From contig CAJUBX010000107.1 in assembly GCA_910585165.1 (NCBI GenBank), forward strand, positions 1 through 5,742: 5,742 nt of DNA. The letters run 5' to 3'. Source of the stretch: an uncultured Oscillibacter sp. (GTDB lineage Bacteria; Bacillota; Clostridia; Oscillospirales; Oscillospiraceae). Of this stretch, positions 1 to 5,172 are shown in pieces. The notes under the pieces are model-generated. The model did not search any database and was not told the DNA's origin. It was given only the letters and a program-made list of their open reading frames with translations. Each line of letters starts with the position of its first letter. The stretch's first letter is position 1. Made by a program: the position numbers and the translations under genes.

Positions 1-1
1 G

Positions 2-289
2 GAGAACTGGCTGATGAACGTTTTTCTGGACGGGCGGCTGGAGTTATCCAATAATCGTGCGGAACGGGCGGTACGGCCTTTTGCCGTTGGGCGCAAAAAC
101 TGGCTGTTCTGCAACACACCTGCCGGGGCTGACGCCAGCGCCGCTATTTATTCCATCGTGGAAACCGCCAAGGCGAACGACCTGCGGCCATTTCGTTATC
201 TCCAGTTCTTGCTGGAGCGACTGCCCGCTGGATGCACGTTGCAGGACTGTCTGCCCTGGGATGTTCTTGCTCAAACTCTTTGCAAATGA
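2..289 (+). CDS. IS66-family transposase, C-terminal fragment (5' end outside window)
   Basis: The reading frame is open from the window edge and gives the last 95 residues of a transposase that is usually about 450-530 residues long. Near its start it carries the NNRAERAVRPFAVGRKNWLF block. This is the IS66 signature around the last catalytic acidic residue of the DDE triad (the E of AER) and the GRKNWLF strand. It continues into the IS66 C-terminal element (AIYSIVETAKANDLRPFRYL and LLERLP). The protein cuts and joins IS ends during transposition. The accessory genes tnpA and tnpB would lie upstream, outside the window. The C-terminus looks intact and ends in a TGA stop. An internal ATG at 14 is not a real start, because conserved sequence (ENWLM) continues upstream of it. 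Confidence 0.93.
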   Translation, partial: ENWLMNVFLDGRLELSNNRAERAVRPFAVGRKNWLFCNTPAGADASAAIYSIVETAKANDLRPFRYLQFLLERLPAGCTLQDCLPWDVLAQTLCK

Positions 290-293
290 TTTT

Positions 294-318
294 ACCGCCA
301 CTTTCCTGCGGCGGTTTT
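294..318 (+). terminator. Rho-independent terminator after IS66 transposase
   Basis: ACCGCC (294-299) pairs with GGCGGT (310-315) around a 10-base loop, and the stem runs into a short T tract (315-318). It starts five bases after the transposase stop codon, where an IS-internal terminator would be expected. The short T tract makes it only moderately convincing. Confidence 0.5.
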
Positions 319-328
319 CCTTTCCGCC

Positions 329-502
329 CTACTCGTCCCTCGCTATTTGACGCTTACTCTCATCCATTGCCAGCAGATAGCAAAACCGGCTGCAGTATGT
401 CTGCCCACGCTTTCTCCCCTCCGGCGGTGCTCCACATGCCGTGCACCGCTCCGCCAGCTCGTCCGAAAAGCGGATGCTCCGAATATTTGGTTTCCCTGCC
501 AT
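329..502 (-). CDS. Small Cys-cluster protein with MobC-like N-terminus, 3' end replaced by IS66
   Basis: A minus-strand frame of 57 codons starts at ATG 502. The ribosome binding site is strong: AAAGGAG lies seven bases upstream of the start. The protein begins MAGKPNIRSIRFSDELAE, which resembles the N-terminus of MobC/ribbon-helix-helix-type proteins of clostridial mobilizable elements. It then has CTACG and YCSRFC, a CxxC...CxxxC arrangement that could bind zinc. Codons after AMDE cross the inferred IS66 boundary (357/358), so the last nine residues (SKRQIARDE) are wholly or partly encoded by the IS terminal repeat. The stop codon lies inside the IS. The ancestral protein was therefore probably longer and this copy is truncated. 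Its upstream region carries a long palindrome, which fits a mobilization locus. The function is inferred from the N-terminus only. It could instead be a complete small zinc-ribbon protein. Confidence 0.6.
   Translation of the reverse strand: MAGKPNIRSIRFSDELAERCTACGAPPEGRKRGQTYCSRFCYLLAMDESKRQIARDE
338..357 (+). repeat. Candidate IS66 right terminal inverted repeat
   Basis: The 20 bases CCTCGCTATTTGACGCTTAC end in the reverse complement of GTAAGCG, the usual start of IS66 ends. The partner repeat lies outside the window, so the length of the true repeat is unknown. The boundary at 357 is inferred from the terminal GTAA pattern. Confidence 0.6.
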
Positions 503-590
503 GGTAAGACTCCTTTCTCTGGGCCTTCGTCAAGGACCCGGCCACAAAATAAAAGATGTTGGCTTGCCGAAATCGGCTGCTTACCGTGTG

Positions 591-706
591 CACAACCACT
601 GTTGGCTGTCAAGGGTTGGAGCGCCAGCGGAAAGCAAAAAAGTTTCTCAGGCTCTTCGGAACCTGAAAAACTTTTTTGCGGCCCTTGACGGCCAATTGTT
701 GTTGTG
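591..706. repeat. Long imperfect inverted repeat (candidate oriT or structured leader)
   Basis: Outer arms 591-615 and 682-706 are 25 bases each and pair with 21 Watson-Crick pairs, two G-T pairs and two mismatches. Inner arms 634-651 and 662-679 are 18 bases each and pair with a single mismatch around a 10-base loop. The left side has 18 unpaired bases between the arms, the right side only two. The hairpin lies about 90 bases upstream of the small minus-strand gene with the MobC-like start. Transfer origins of mobilizable elements are often imperfect palindromes next to such genes, so oriT is a reasonable guess. A regulatory RNA hairpin or a relic of a small mobile element would also fit. 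Confidence 0.55.
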
Positions 707-713
707 CCACCGC

Positions 714-731
714 CCCGGCCTTCTGGCCGGG
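714..731. repeat. GC-rich hairpin
   Basis: CCCGGCC (714-720) and GGCCGGG (725-731) form a perfect 7-bp stem with a TTCT loop. No clear T tract follows on either strand, so it is not called a terminator. A second GC-rich hairpin, CCCGGC/GCCGGG with a CGCT loop, lies at 776-791. Both belong to the gene-free structured region 503-895. Confidence 0.5.
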
Positions 732-811
732 CTCCTTATTCTCTCGTCCCCGCCGCGCGGACTGCAACGCTTTCCCCCGGCCGCTGCCGGGCGTCCTGGT
801 CCTTTTTTGTG

Positions 812-836
812 TGACACTCTCTTTTTGAGAGTGTCA
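812..836. repeat. Perfect 10-bp inverted repeat upstream of the XRE gene
   Basis: TGACACTCTC (812-821) and GAGAGTGTCA (827-836) are perfect inverted copies separated by five T residues. The following sequence (AAATTATTT) is AT-rich but is not a clean T tract. It lies about 60 bases upstream of the promoter of the XRE regulator. It could end transcription coming from the left or serve as a binding site for a dimeric regulator. The sequence does not decide between these. Confidence 0.5.
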
Positions 837-895
837 AATTATTTCTTGACATCCGCCAAAATTCCGAAATCTCCCCTCACTCTACGAATCATAGG

Positions 896-924
896 GTGAC
901 ATTTCCCCGCCGCCGTGGCATACT
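896..924 (+). promoter_or_regulatory. Putative sigma-A promoter of the XRE regulator gene
   Basis: GTGACA (896-901) and CATACT (919-924) are separated by 17 bases, a good sigma-A-type pair. Transcription would begin around 931, right at the AAAGGAG ribosome binding site (931-937), giving a leader of only about 16 bases. That short leader is a mild warning. A TTGACA at 846-851 has no good -10 at 17 bases. Confidence 0.5.
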
Positions 925-946
925 GTCGCCAAAGGAGTTGATCGCA

Positions 947-1852
947 ATGGACACGAAAGCCACCGGCGCCCTGATTGCCCAGCGGAGGAAGGAGCTGGCC
1001 CTCAGCCAGGCGGAGCTGGCCGGGCGAATTCACGTGACGGACAAGGCCGTCAGCCGCTGGGAGACGGGACGGGGGATGCCCGGCCTGGACAGCCTGGAGC
1101 CTTTGTCCGAGGTCCTGGGCCTGTCGGTCAGCGAGCTTCTCAGCGGAAAGGAACTGACAACTGAGGAATTGCCGAAGGCGGCGGGAGGACAGATTATGGA
1201 GAGCATGAAGCGGGAGAAGCAATGGAAGTGGCTGGCCTGGCTGGCCATGGCGGCGGTGACGGCCCTGGCCGTCTGGGGGATCGGCGTCTATAATCAGGCT
1301 CAGCAGGCGCGGGAGCAGGCGGAACAGGAACAGGCGGAGCGGTACGCCCATTATACCAGTTCCGTTAATCTCAACGACGAGGAGGCGGCGGCGGAAGCCA
1401 CGGCGGCTTATTTTGCGGACCGGAATCCCCGATTCAACCCTAAGAGCCTGAAGGTCCGGGAGCGGGCATGGGACTGCTGGGAGGGAGAGTACATCGCCCT
1501 TCTCCTGTCGGACAGGATGGGGGAATGGTGCATGAGCCTGTGGCAGAGGGACGAGGTATACCCGGAGCGCTATCATATAATCGGCGGCCGCTATCAAATG
1601 GACCCCGGAACGGGCGGGCTGATGGTATGGAACTTCGGGGATGCGGAAAACGCCGTGGTGGTGGTTTCCGGCGTGGAGCTGCCGGAGGAAGCGGACCATT
1701 ATGAGTGGTATGCCAACGGAACCCACTATGGCCGCATCGTCAATTGGAATACATGCACCGTTCTGGACATTTTTCTTATGAGCCTGCCGGAAACCGAGAA
1801 GCAGCCGTTTTACCGGCCGACCCTCTATGACCGCGCCGGGAATTATTTATAA
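947..1852 (+). CDS. Membrane-anchored XRE-family helix-turn-helix regulator
   Basis: The product has 301 residues. Residues 8-62 form an XRE/Cro-type helix-turn-helix of the common clostridial kind (LSQAELAGRIHVTDKAVSRWE, then GLDSLEPLSEVLGLSVSELL). After a charged linker (88-94), residues 95-115 form one hydrophobic segment likely to span the membrane. Next comes a short Gln/Glu/Ala coiled-coil-like stretch (118-131). The last 170 residues, rich in Trp and Tyr, are presumably outside the cytoplasm and match no family I recognise. This layout suggests a DNA-binding protein tethered to the membrane that senses an outside signal. The ATG at 947 is chosen because AAAGGAG ends nine bases before it. 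An in-frame GTG at 896 lies inside the promoter and has no such site. The gene has its own promoter and terminator, so it is probably monocistronic. Its targets are unknown. Confidence 0.85.
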   Translation: MDTKATGALIAQRRKELALSQAELAGRIHVTDKAVSRWETGRGMPGLDSLEPLSEVLGLSVSELLSGKELTTEELPKAAGGQIMESMKREKQWKWLAWLAMAAVTALAVWGIGVYNQAQQAREQAEQEQAERYAHYTSSVNLNDEEAAAEATAAYFADRNPRFNPKSLKVRERAWDCWEGEYIALLLSDRMGEWCMSLWQRDEVYPERYHIIGGRYQMDPGTGGLMVWNFGDAENAVVVVSGVELPEEADHYEWYANGTHYGRIVNWNTCTVLDIFLMSLPETEKQPFYRPTLYDRAGNYL

Positions 1853-1883
1853 GCGGCCTCAAGCGGCCCTGAAAGGCGGCAAG

Positions 1884-1919
1884 CGCTCCCTTCCGAAACA
1901 GCGGAGGGGAGCGTTTTTT
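1884..1919 (+). terminator. Rho-independent terminator of the XRE gene
   Basis: A 12-bp stem (1884-1895 with 1902-1913, one G-T pair) with a six-base loop is followed directly by six T residues (1914-1919). It lies 31 bases after the stop codon. It is oriented for the plus strand only, with no T tract on the minus-strand side. It separates the XRE gene from the convergent GTPase gene ending at 1937. Confidence 0.9.
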
Positions 1920-1936
1920 CGTATCCTCAAATTGTA

Positions 1937-2866
1937 TCAGAACGTCACCACGTCCTGGGCGGGCTTTTCGCAGGGGGCAATGCTTACAACGTGCATTACC
2001 GGGCCCTTGCCCTTGTAAGCGTCGTGGTTTTCCACCGCCATCCGGGCGGAAACCTCCACCCACTCCCGGTTTTTGTAGTCCTTCAGGCCCACGCCCTTCG
2101 CCACCAGCCCCAGGAACTGAATGTCGTTTTCACAGCACACCATGGCGAAGCGGCCCGGGCAGTGAACGCCGGGATAATTCCTGGAGTGGCACATGAGGAG
2201 CTTCATGTGAACCTCCTTCCCCGCCCAGCGGTCCGGGTGGTCCATCACGTCCACATACCATACGCCGAAGTCCTCGTCCGGAACGTCCACCACCGGCTGG
2301 TTCAGGTCGAAGGGGCACTCGTCCCCGGTGAGATAATCCTCGCTGGTGCCGTCCACATTCTCAAAGTAGATGTCCGCCCGGCGGTTCACCATGCGGAGGT
2401 TCCGCTTCCGCAGGCCCTCCCGCAGCTCTGGGGTCGCCCGGTTAAAGACCAGAAGGTCCGCATTGGTAATCTTCTCCATCATCAGCTGGCCCATGTTCTT
2501 GGCGTAGAGCTCGAAGGTCCCGGCCTCCACGAAGGTCATGATCTGGTACAAAACCCAGTTGGCGGGAAGAACCTCCCGGTACAGCCGCTCCATCTGCCAC
2601 ATGCCGTTGTATTCGATGAGGACCTGCTTGGGCCGGTGCTTCTTCTCCAGCTCCTTCATCCGGGAACAGGTCAGGTCCGCCTCGTCCCCGATGTCCACAA
2701 CGGTTACATTGTCCAGCGCCTGGGGGTTATACTCCTCCTCCCCCTCCTCGCACCGCAGGAGGAGGGTCTTGTCCTGGCGGGCAAAGCCGTCCTCCAGGAC
2801 GCCGTTGATAAAATTGGTCTTGCCGGAGTCCAGAAATCCGGTCACCAGATAAACGGGAATATCCAT
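1937..2866 (-). CDS. Atypical CobW/G3E-family GTPase fused to a YcgQ-like (DUF1980-type) C-terminal domain
   Basis: The product has 309 residues. Residues 10-17 (GFLDSGKT) are a Walker A motif, residues 82-90 (VLIEYNGMW) match the G3E ExxG block, and 141-145 (FNRAT) sits where NKxD is expected. G3E GTPases hydrolyse GTP to deliver metals or cofactors to target proteins in the cytoplasm. Two family features are missing: the CxCC metal motif after switch I (here RCEEGEEEYNP) and a canonical guanine motif. From about 215 the protein resembles the C-terminus of YcgQ/TIGR03943 proteins: WAGKEV, then PGRFAMVCCENDIQFLGLV with paired Cys244-Cys245, then WVEVSARM. It starts 25 bases after the stop of the canonical G3E gene, so the two are likely cotranscribed. 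The ribosome binding site (GGAAAGGA, 2880-2887) is 13 bases from the ATG, unusually far. Metal handling is inferred; the metal is not shown. Confidence 0.82.
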   Translation of the reverse strand: MDIPVYLVTGFLDSGKTNFINGVLEDGFARQDKTLLLRCEEGEEEYNPQALDNVTVVDIGDEADLTCSRMKELEKKHRPKQVLIEYNGMWQMERLYREVLPANWVLYQIMTFVEAGTFELYAKNMGQLMMEKITNADLLVFNRATPELREGLRKRNLRMVNRRADIYFENVDGTSEDYLTGDECPFDLNQPVVDVPDEDFGVWYVDVMDHPDRWAGKEVHMKLLMCHSRNYPGVHCPGRFAMVCCENDIQFLGLVAKGVGLKDYKNREWVEVSARMAVENHDAYKGKGPVMHVVSIAPCEKPAQDVVTF

Positions 2867-2869
2867 TGT

Positions 2870-2879
2870 AACGCGCGTT
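2870..2879. promoter_or_regulatory. 10-bp perfect palindrome between ribosome binding site and start codon
   Basis: AACGCGCGTT is a perfect self-complementary 10-mer. It lies between the ribosome binding site (2880-2887) and the ATG (2864-2866) of the second GTPase gene. As RNA it is too short to form a stable hairpin with a loop. It could be a protein site or chance. Confidence 0.3.
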
Positions 2880-2891
2880 TCCTTTCCTGGC

Positions 2892-4034
2892 TCACAGGCC
2901 GAACAGCCGGGAGAGCCCGTCTTCCTTCAGCTCTGCGCCGATGACGCAGAGGCGGCCCGTATAGTCGGGGCGGCCGCTGCGGACCTCATACTCCCCGGGC
3001 ACATAGTCGAACTCGATCCAGCTCCCGTCCCCGCCGCTGACAATGCCCTTGGCCCGGAGAATGCTGCCGTATTCGCCGGAGTCCAGGGCGGCGAGAATCT
3101 TCTCAACGCCCGCCTTGGTGAAGGCCTTGGGGGTCTCCCTTCCCCAGGAGGTGAAGACCTCATCGGCGTGGTGGTGATGGTGGTGGCAGGAGCAGCTGGG
3201 ATCATCGCACTCGTGGCCGTGGTCATGATCATGATGATGCCCGTGCCCGTCATGGTCATGATCGTGGTGATGGTGCCCATGCTCCTCGTGGTCATGCTCA
3301 TGATGGTGCTCATGCTCCCCATGCTCGTGGTCATGGTGGTGCTCATGTTCTTCATGGTCATGGTGGTAGTGGGCATGCTCCGCCTCTGCGGCCTCGTGCT
3401 CCGCCCGCATCTTCTCCAAGAGCTCCTCCGCCAGGGAGACCTTCTCAATGGCGGAGAGGATGGTCTTGCCGTCCAGCGCGTCCCAAGGGGTGGTGAGAAT
3501 GGCGGCCTCCGGGTTCTTCTCCCGGAGCAGGCCCACCGCGGCCTCCAGCTTCTCCTGGCTCAGCTTCTGGGTCCGGGAGAGAACGATGGTTCCGGCGGAT
3601 TCAATCTGGTTGTTGTAGAACTCGCCGAAGTTCTTCATATAGACCTTCACCTTGGAGGCGTCCGCCACGGTGACGAAGCTGTTGAGCTTCAGCTCGGGCA
3701 CCTCCCGGGCGGTGTTCTCCACGGCCACAATCACGTCGGAGAGCTTGCCCACGCCGGAGGGCTCAATCAAAATGCGGTCCGGGCGGAACCGGGCCGCCAC
3801 GTCCTTGAGGGCCTGGTTGAAGTCCCCCACCAAGGAGCAGCAGATGCAGCCGGAGGACATCTCGGAGATCTGCACGCCGGACTCCTTGAGGAAGCCGCCG
3901 TCGATGCTGATCTCGCCGAACTCGTTTTCAATGAGGACCAGCTTTTCCCCCTGGTAGGCTTCGGCCAGCAGTTTTTTGATGAGGGTGGTCTTGCCCGCCC
4001 CCAGGAAGCCGGAGATAATGTCGATTTTCGTCAT
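2892..4034 (-). CDS. CobW/COG0523 G3E GTPase metallochaperone with histidine-rich linker
   Basis: The product has 380 residues. GFLGAGKTT (9-17) is Walker A, IENEFGE (35-41) is the switch I block, GCICC (62-66) is the CxCC metal site of COG0523 proteins, LIEPSG (89-94) is Walker B, and SRTQ (153-156) stands where NKxD is usual. Residues 220-289 contain 37 histidines with Asp and Glu, plus Cys276, Cys281 and Cys283. A CobW C-terminal domain follows (about 292-367, with ILRAKGIV and WIEFDYVPG). Such proteins bind zinc or related metals and pass them to client enzymes using GTP. The His tract suggests high-capacity buffering. The ATG at 4034 is preferred because AAAGGA lies nine bases before it. 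An in-frame ATG at 4058 has no such site. It is the first gene of a likely two-gene operon. Zinc is inferred from the family; nickel or cobalt is possible. Confidence 0.92.
   Translation of the reverse strand: MTKIDIISGFLGAGKTTLIKKLLAEAYQGEKLVLIENEFGEISIDGGFLKESGVQISEMSSGCICCSLVGDFNQALKDVAARFRPDRILIEPSGVGKLSDVIVAVENTAREVPELKLNSFVTVADASKVKVYMKNFGEFYNNQIESAGTIVLSRTQKLSQEKLEAAVGLLREKNPEAAILTTPWDALDGKTILSAIEKVSLAEELLEKMRAEHEAAEAEHAHYHHDHEEHEHHHDHEHGEHEHHHEHDHEEHGHHHHDHDHDGHGHHHDHDHGHECDDPSCSCHHHHHHADEVFTSWGRETPKAFTKAGVEKILAALDSGEYGSILRAKGIVSGGDGSWIEFDYVPGEYEVRSGRPDYTGRLCVIGAELKEDGLSRLFGL
3168..3377 (-). repeat. Low-complexity His/Asp/Glu codon repeat within the G3E gene
   Basis: These 210 bases encode residues 220-289 and consist of degenerate runs of CAC/CAT with GAC/GAG codons (CATGAGCACCACCATGA-like units). 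Slippage could change its length between strains. Read on the other strand, it gives a spurious frame rich in Val and Met. Confidence 0.8.
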
Positions 4035-4052
4035 GGTATCAAGTCCTTTGCT

Positions 4053-4067
4053 TTTCATTTATTACGC
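4053..4067 (-). promoter_or_regulatory. Weak Zur-like site over the transcription start of the G3E operon
   Basis: GCGTAATAAATGAAA contains the exact half-site CGTAAT of the Bacillus Zur box (TCGTAATNATTACGA as I recall it). The second half is poor, and nine of 14 informative positions agree. The position, overlapping the inferred start of transcription, is right for a repressor, and COG0523 genes such as yciC are known Zur targets. On sequence alone this is suggestive only. Confidence 0.25.
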
Positions 4068-4071
4068 ACCT

Positions 4072-4099
4072 ATCATATCACCGAATTTTCAAAAAGCAA
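4072..4099 (-). promoter_or_regulatory. Sigma-A promoter of the G3E GTPase operon
   Basis: On the minus strand, TTGCTT (4094-4099) and TATGAT (4072-4077) are 16 bases apart. Transcription would start near 4065, giving a leader of about 30 bases before the ATG at 4034. The promoter lies in the 93-base gap after the membrane-protein gene, so the operon can be expressed independently of that gene. Confidence 0.65.
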
Positions 4100-4127
4100 C
4101 CCGGTTACAAAAATTTAACAGTTCCTG

Positions 4128-5015
4128 TCAGGCTTCCGACTTCTCCTCATTTTCCTTCCGGGCCTGGTTCAGGTAGTCCCGGTCCGCCGTCTTTTTGCTG
4201 GGGACGAAGCCCTGGGCCGCCGTGCGCTTTTTGCCCTTGCTCTTGGCGTAGAAAAAGCCGGTGACGGAGAAGACCACCGCGCCGATGAAGTTGACGAACA
4301 GGTCCTTCATGGTGTCGATGAGGCCGATGTCCAGATATCCCCCCAGTCCCAGCTCCCGGCCATTGACCAGGACCTCCTGAATGCCGGGGACGGCCACCAC
4401 CTTGTTGGACCGGGTCACGTCCAGGCTGGCGGAGTAAATGGCGTTCACCACGGTATCCCGCTGCATGTCGGTGTGGAAGAACATGTCCATGCCGAACTCG
4501 AAAAACTCCCACAAAACGCCGATGGTCATGGAGAAGCAGAAGGCCACCAGCGCCAAAAACACAGGGGAGAGATCGAAGGTCAGGCGCTCGTCGTCGTTGA
4601 GCAGGACCACCATGGCAAAGCCCACCGCCGCGGCCAGAAAGCCGTTGAGGGTGTGGAGCATGGTGTCCCAGTGGGGCACCACCACGTAAAAGGCGTTGAC
4701 CTCCCCCAGGACCTCCGCCGCGTAGATGAAGCACAAAACCGTAATCTCCAGGGCTGGGGGAAGCTCGATGTGGAACTTCACCTGTATCCAGCTGGGGACG
4801 TAGAGAAGCAGATAGGCCAGGGCGCAGTAGAAGGCGCTTTCATAGCCGCCGTTGAACATCTGGCGGATGAAAATGACAATGACCAGGAGCCGCAGGGTGT
4901 AGAAGACGATAAAGGAGCTCTTGTGCTCCCGCAGCTCCTTTTCCATGGCCTGGCGAAAGCTTTTTTTCTCCCGCCGCCTGGCGCGGTTTTGATCTTGCCT
5001 GCTGAGTTTGGACAT
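4128..5015 (-). CDS. Six-TM membrane protein of YjdF/DUF2238 type
   Basis: The product has 295 residues. The N-terminus is very basic (SRQDQNRARRREKKSFRQ). Likely membrane segments lie at about 33-50, 60-77, 88-107, 118-139, 149-168 and 238-256, and the tail is charged and cytoplasmic-looking. Three polar motifs in or next to membrane segments are typical of the YjdF/DUF2238 group: HWDTMLHTLNG (115-125), LWEFFEF (168-174) and DTMKDLFVNFIGA (234-246). The Asp, His and Glu residues could line a metal or catalytic site, but the biochemical role of the family is not known to me. A strong AAAAGGAGG (5021-5029) lies five bases before the ATG. It is transcribed toward the G3E operon, but that operon has its own promoter, so a functional link is only suggested by adjacency. 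Confidence 0.75.
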   Translation of the reverse strand: MSKLSRQDQNRARRREKKSFRQAMEKELREHKSSFIVFYTLRLLVIVIFIRQMFNGGYESAFYCALAYLLLYVPSWIQVKFHIELPPALEITVLCFIYAAEVLGEVNAFYVVVPHWDTMLHTLNGFLAAAVGFAMVVLLNDDERLTFDLSPVFLALVAFCFSMTIGVLWEFFEFGMDMFFHTDMQRDTVVNAIYSASLDVTRSNKVVAVPGIQEVLVNGRELGLGGYLDIGLIDTMKDLFVNFIGAVVFSVTGFFYAKSKGKKRTAAQGFVPSKKTADRDYLNQARKENEEKSEA

Positions 5016-5041
5016 AGGGACCTCCTTTTGTCATGCCCTTA

Positions 5042-5097
5042 GAGCCTATCCCAAAATATGCAAACAAGCTGTGTGCGCCTAATTTCGGGATGGGCTC
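5042..5097. mobile_element. 56-bp MITE-like palindrome with TTA flanking repeats
   Basis: GAGCCTATCCCAAAAT (5042-5057) and ATTTCGGGATGGGCTC (5082-5097) are 16-base inverted repeats with one G-T pair and one mismatch. The 24-base middle has its own short inverted repeat (GCAAACA...TGTGTGC). Both sides carry TTA as a direct repeat (5039-5041 and 5098-5100). This fits a three-base target duplication of the TNA type made by some IS5-family elements, whose ends often begin GAGCC or GAG. It is too small to encode anything. It lies in the 5' leader of the membrane-protein gene. Confidence 0.55.
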
Positions 5098-5143
5098 TTA
5101 TTCTGGGCGGTAAAGCGGCTTGGTATGTTGCAATATCCTGGTA

Positions 5144-5172
5144 ATTATAGCATAGAAACGCAGACGCCGCAA
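5144..5172 (-). promoter_or_regulatory. Strong sigma-A promoter of the membrane-protein gene
   Basis: On the minus strand, TTGCGG (5167-5172) and a perfect TATAAT (5144-5149) are 17 bases apart. Transcription would start near 5137, giving a leader of about 120 bases that includes the whole MITE-like palindrome before the ribosome binding site. Confidence 0.7.

Larger units (their letters stand above)
1..357 (+). mobile_element. IS66-family insertion sequence, right (3') portion
   Basis: This is the distal end of an IS66-family element that enters from the left of the window. It holds the end of the DDE transposase gene, a terminator hairpin and a candidate terminal inverted repeat ending in GACGCTTAC at 357. 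Reversed, that end reads GTAAGCGTC, which fits the GTAAGCG-type termini usual for IS66. The left end and the 8-bp target duplication typical of the family cannot be checked here. If 357 is the true end, the duplicated target would be TCTCATCC (358-365). Confidence 0.85.
503..895. other. Gene-free structured region between the small mob-like gene and the XRE promoter
   Basis: No convincing gene was found on either strand. The stretch holds the 116-bp palindrome (591-706), a small GCCGAAATCGGC hairpin (566-577), GC-rich hairpins at 714-731 and 776-791, and the perfect inverted repeat at 812-836. A minus-strand frame is open across about 618-832 but lacks an ATG and a ribosome binding site. The density of inverted repeats suggests a control or transfer region of a mobile element. 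Confidence 0.5.

Noticed and set aside
618..832. Open minus-strand frame rich in Arg/Lys/Gln
   Set aside because: It has no ATG and no ribosome binding site, and its length reflects base composition across the hairpins.
441..899. Plus-strand frame of 152 residues over the structured region
   Set aside because: It crosses the palindromes, has no ribosome binding site or motif, and runs into the XRE promoter.
839..1726. Minus-strand frame of 295 residues
   Set aside because: It is the shadow of the XRE regulator: low-complexity Leu/Pro/Arg/His composition and no ribosome binding site.
1991..2944. Plus-strand frame of 317 residues
   Set aside because: It is antisense to the atypical GTPase, which has recognisable motifs. 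This frame has none.
3168..3377. CRISPR-like or tandem repeat array
   Set aside because: The periodicity comes from His/Asp/Glu codons inside a well-supported gene. There are no uniform repeats or spacers.
4035..4058. Upstream start (ATG at 4058) for the G3E GTPase
   Set aside because: There is no ribosome binding site before it, and homology to the family starts right at the ATG at 4034, which has AAAGGA at good spacing.
3168..4118. Plus-strand frame of 316 residues starting MVVMVVAG
   Set aside because: It is the antisense shadow of the G3E GTPase. The Val/Met run is the reverse of the histidine codon tract.
4099..4127. Possible terminator after the membrane-protein gene (GACAG-GAA-CTGTT then AAATTTTTG)
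   Set aside because: The stem is only five pairs with a three-base loop and the T run is offset, so it is too weak to annotate.
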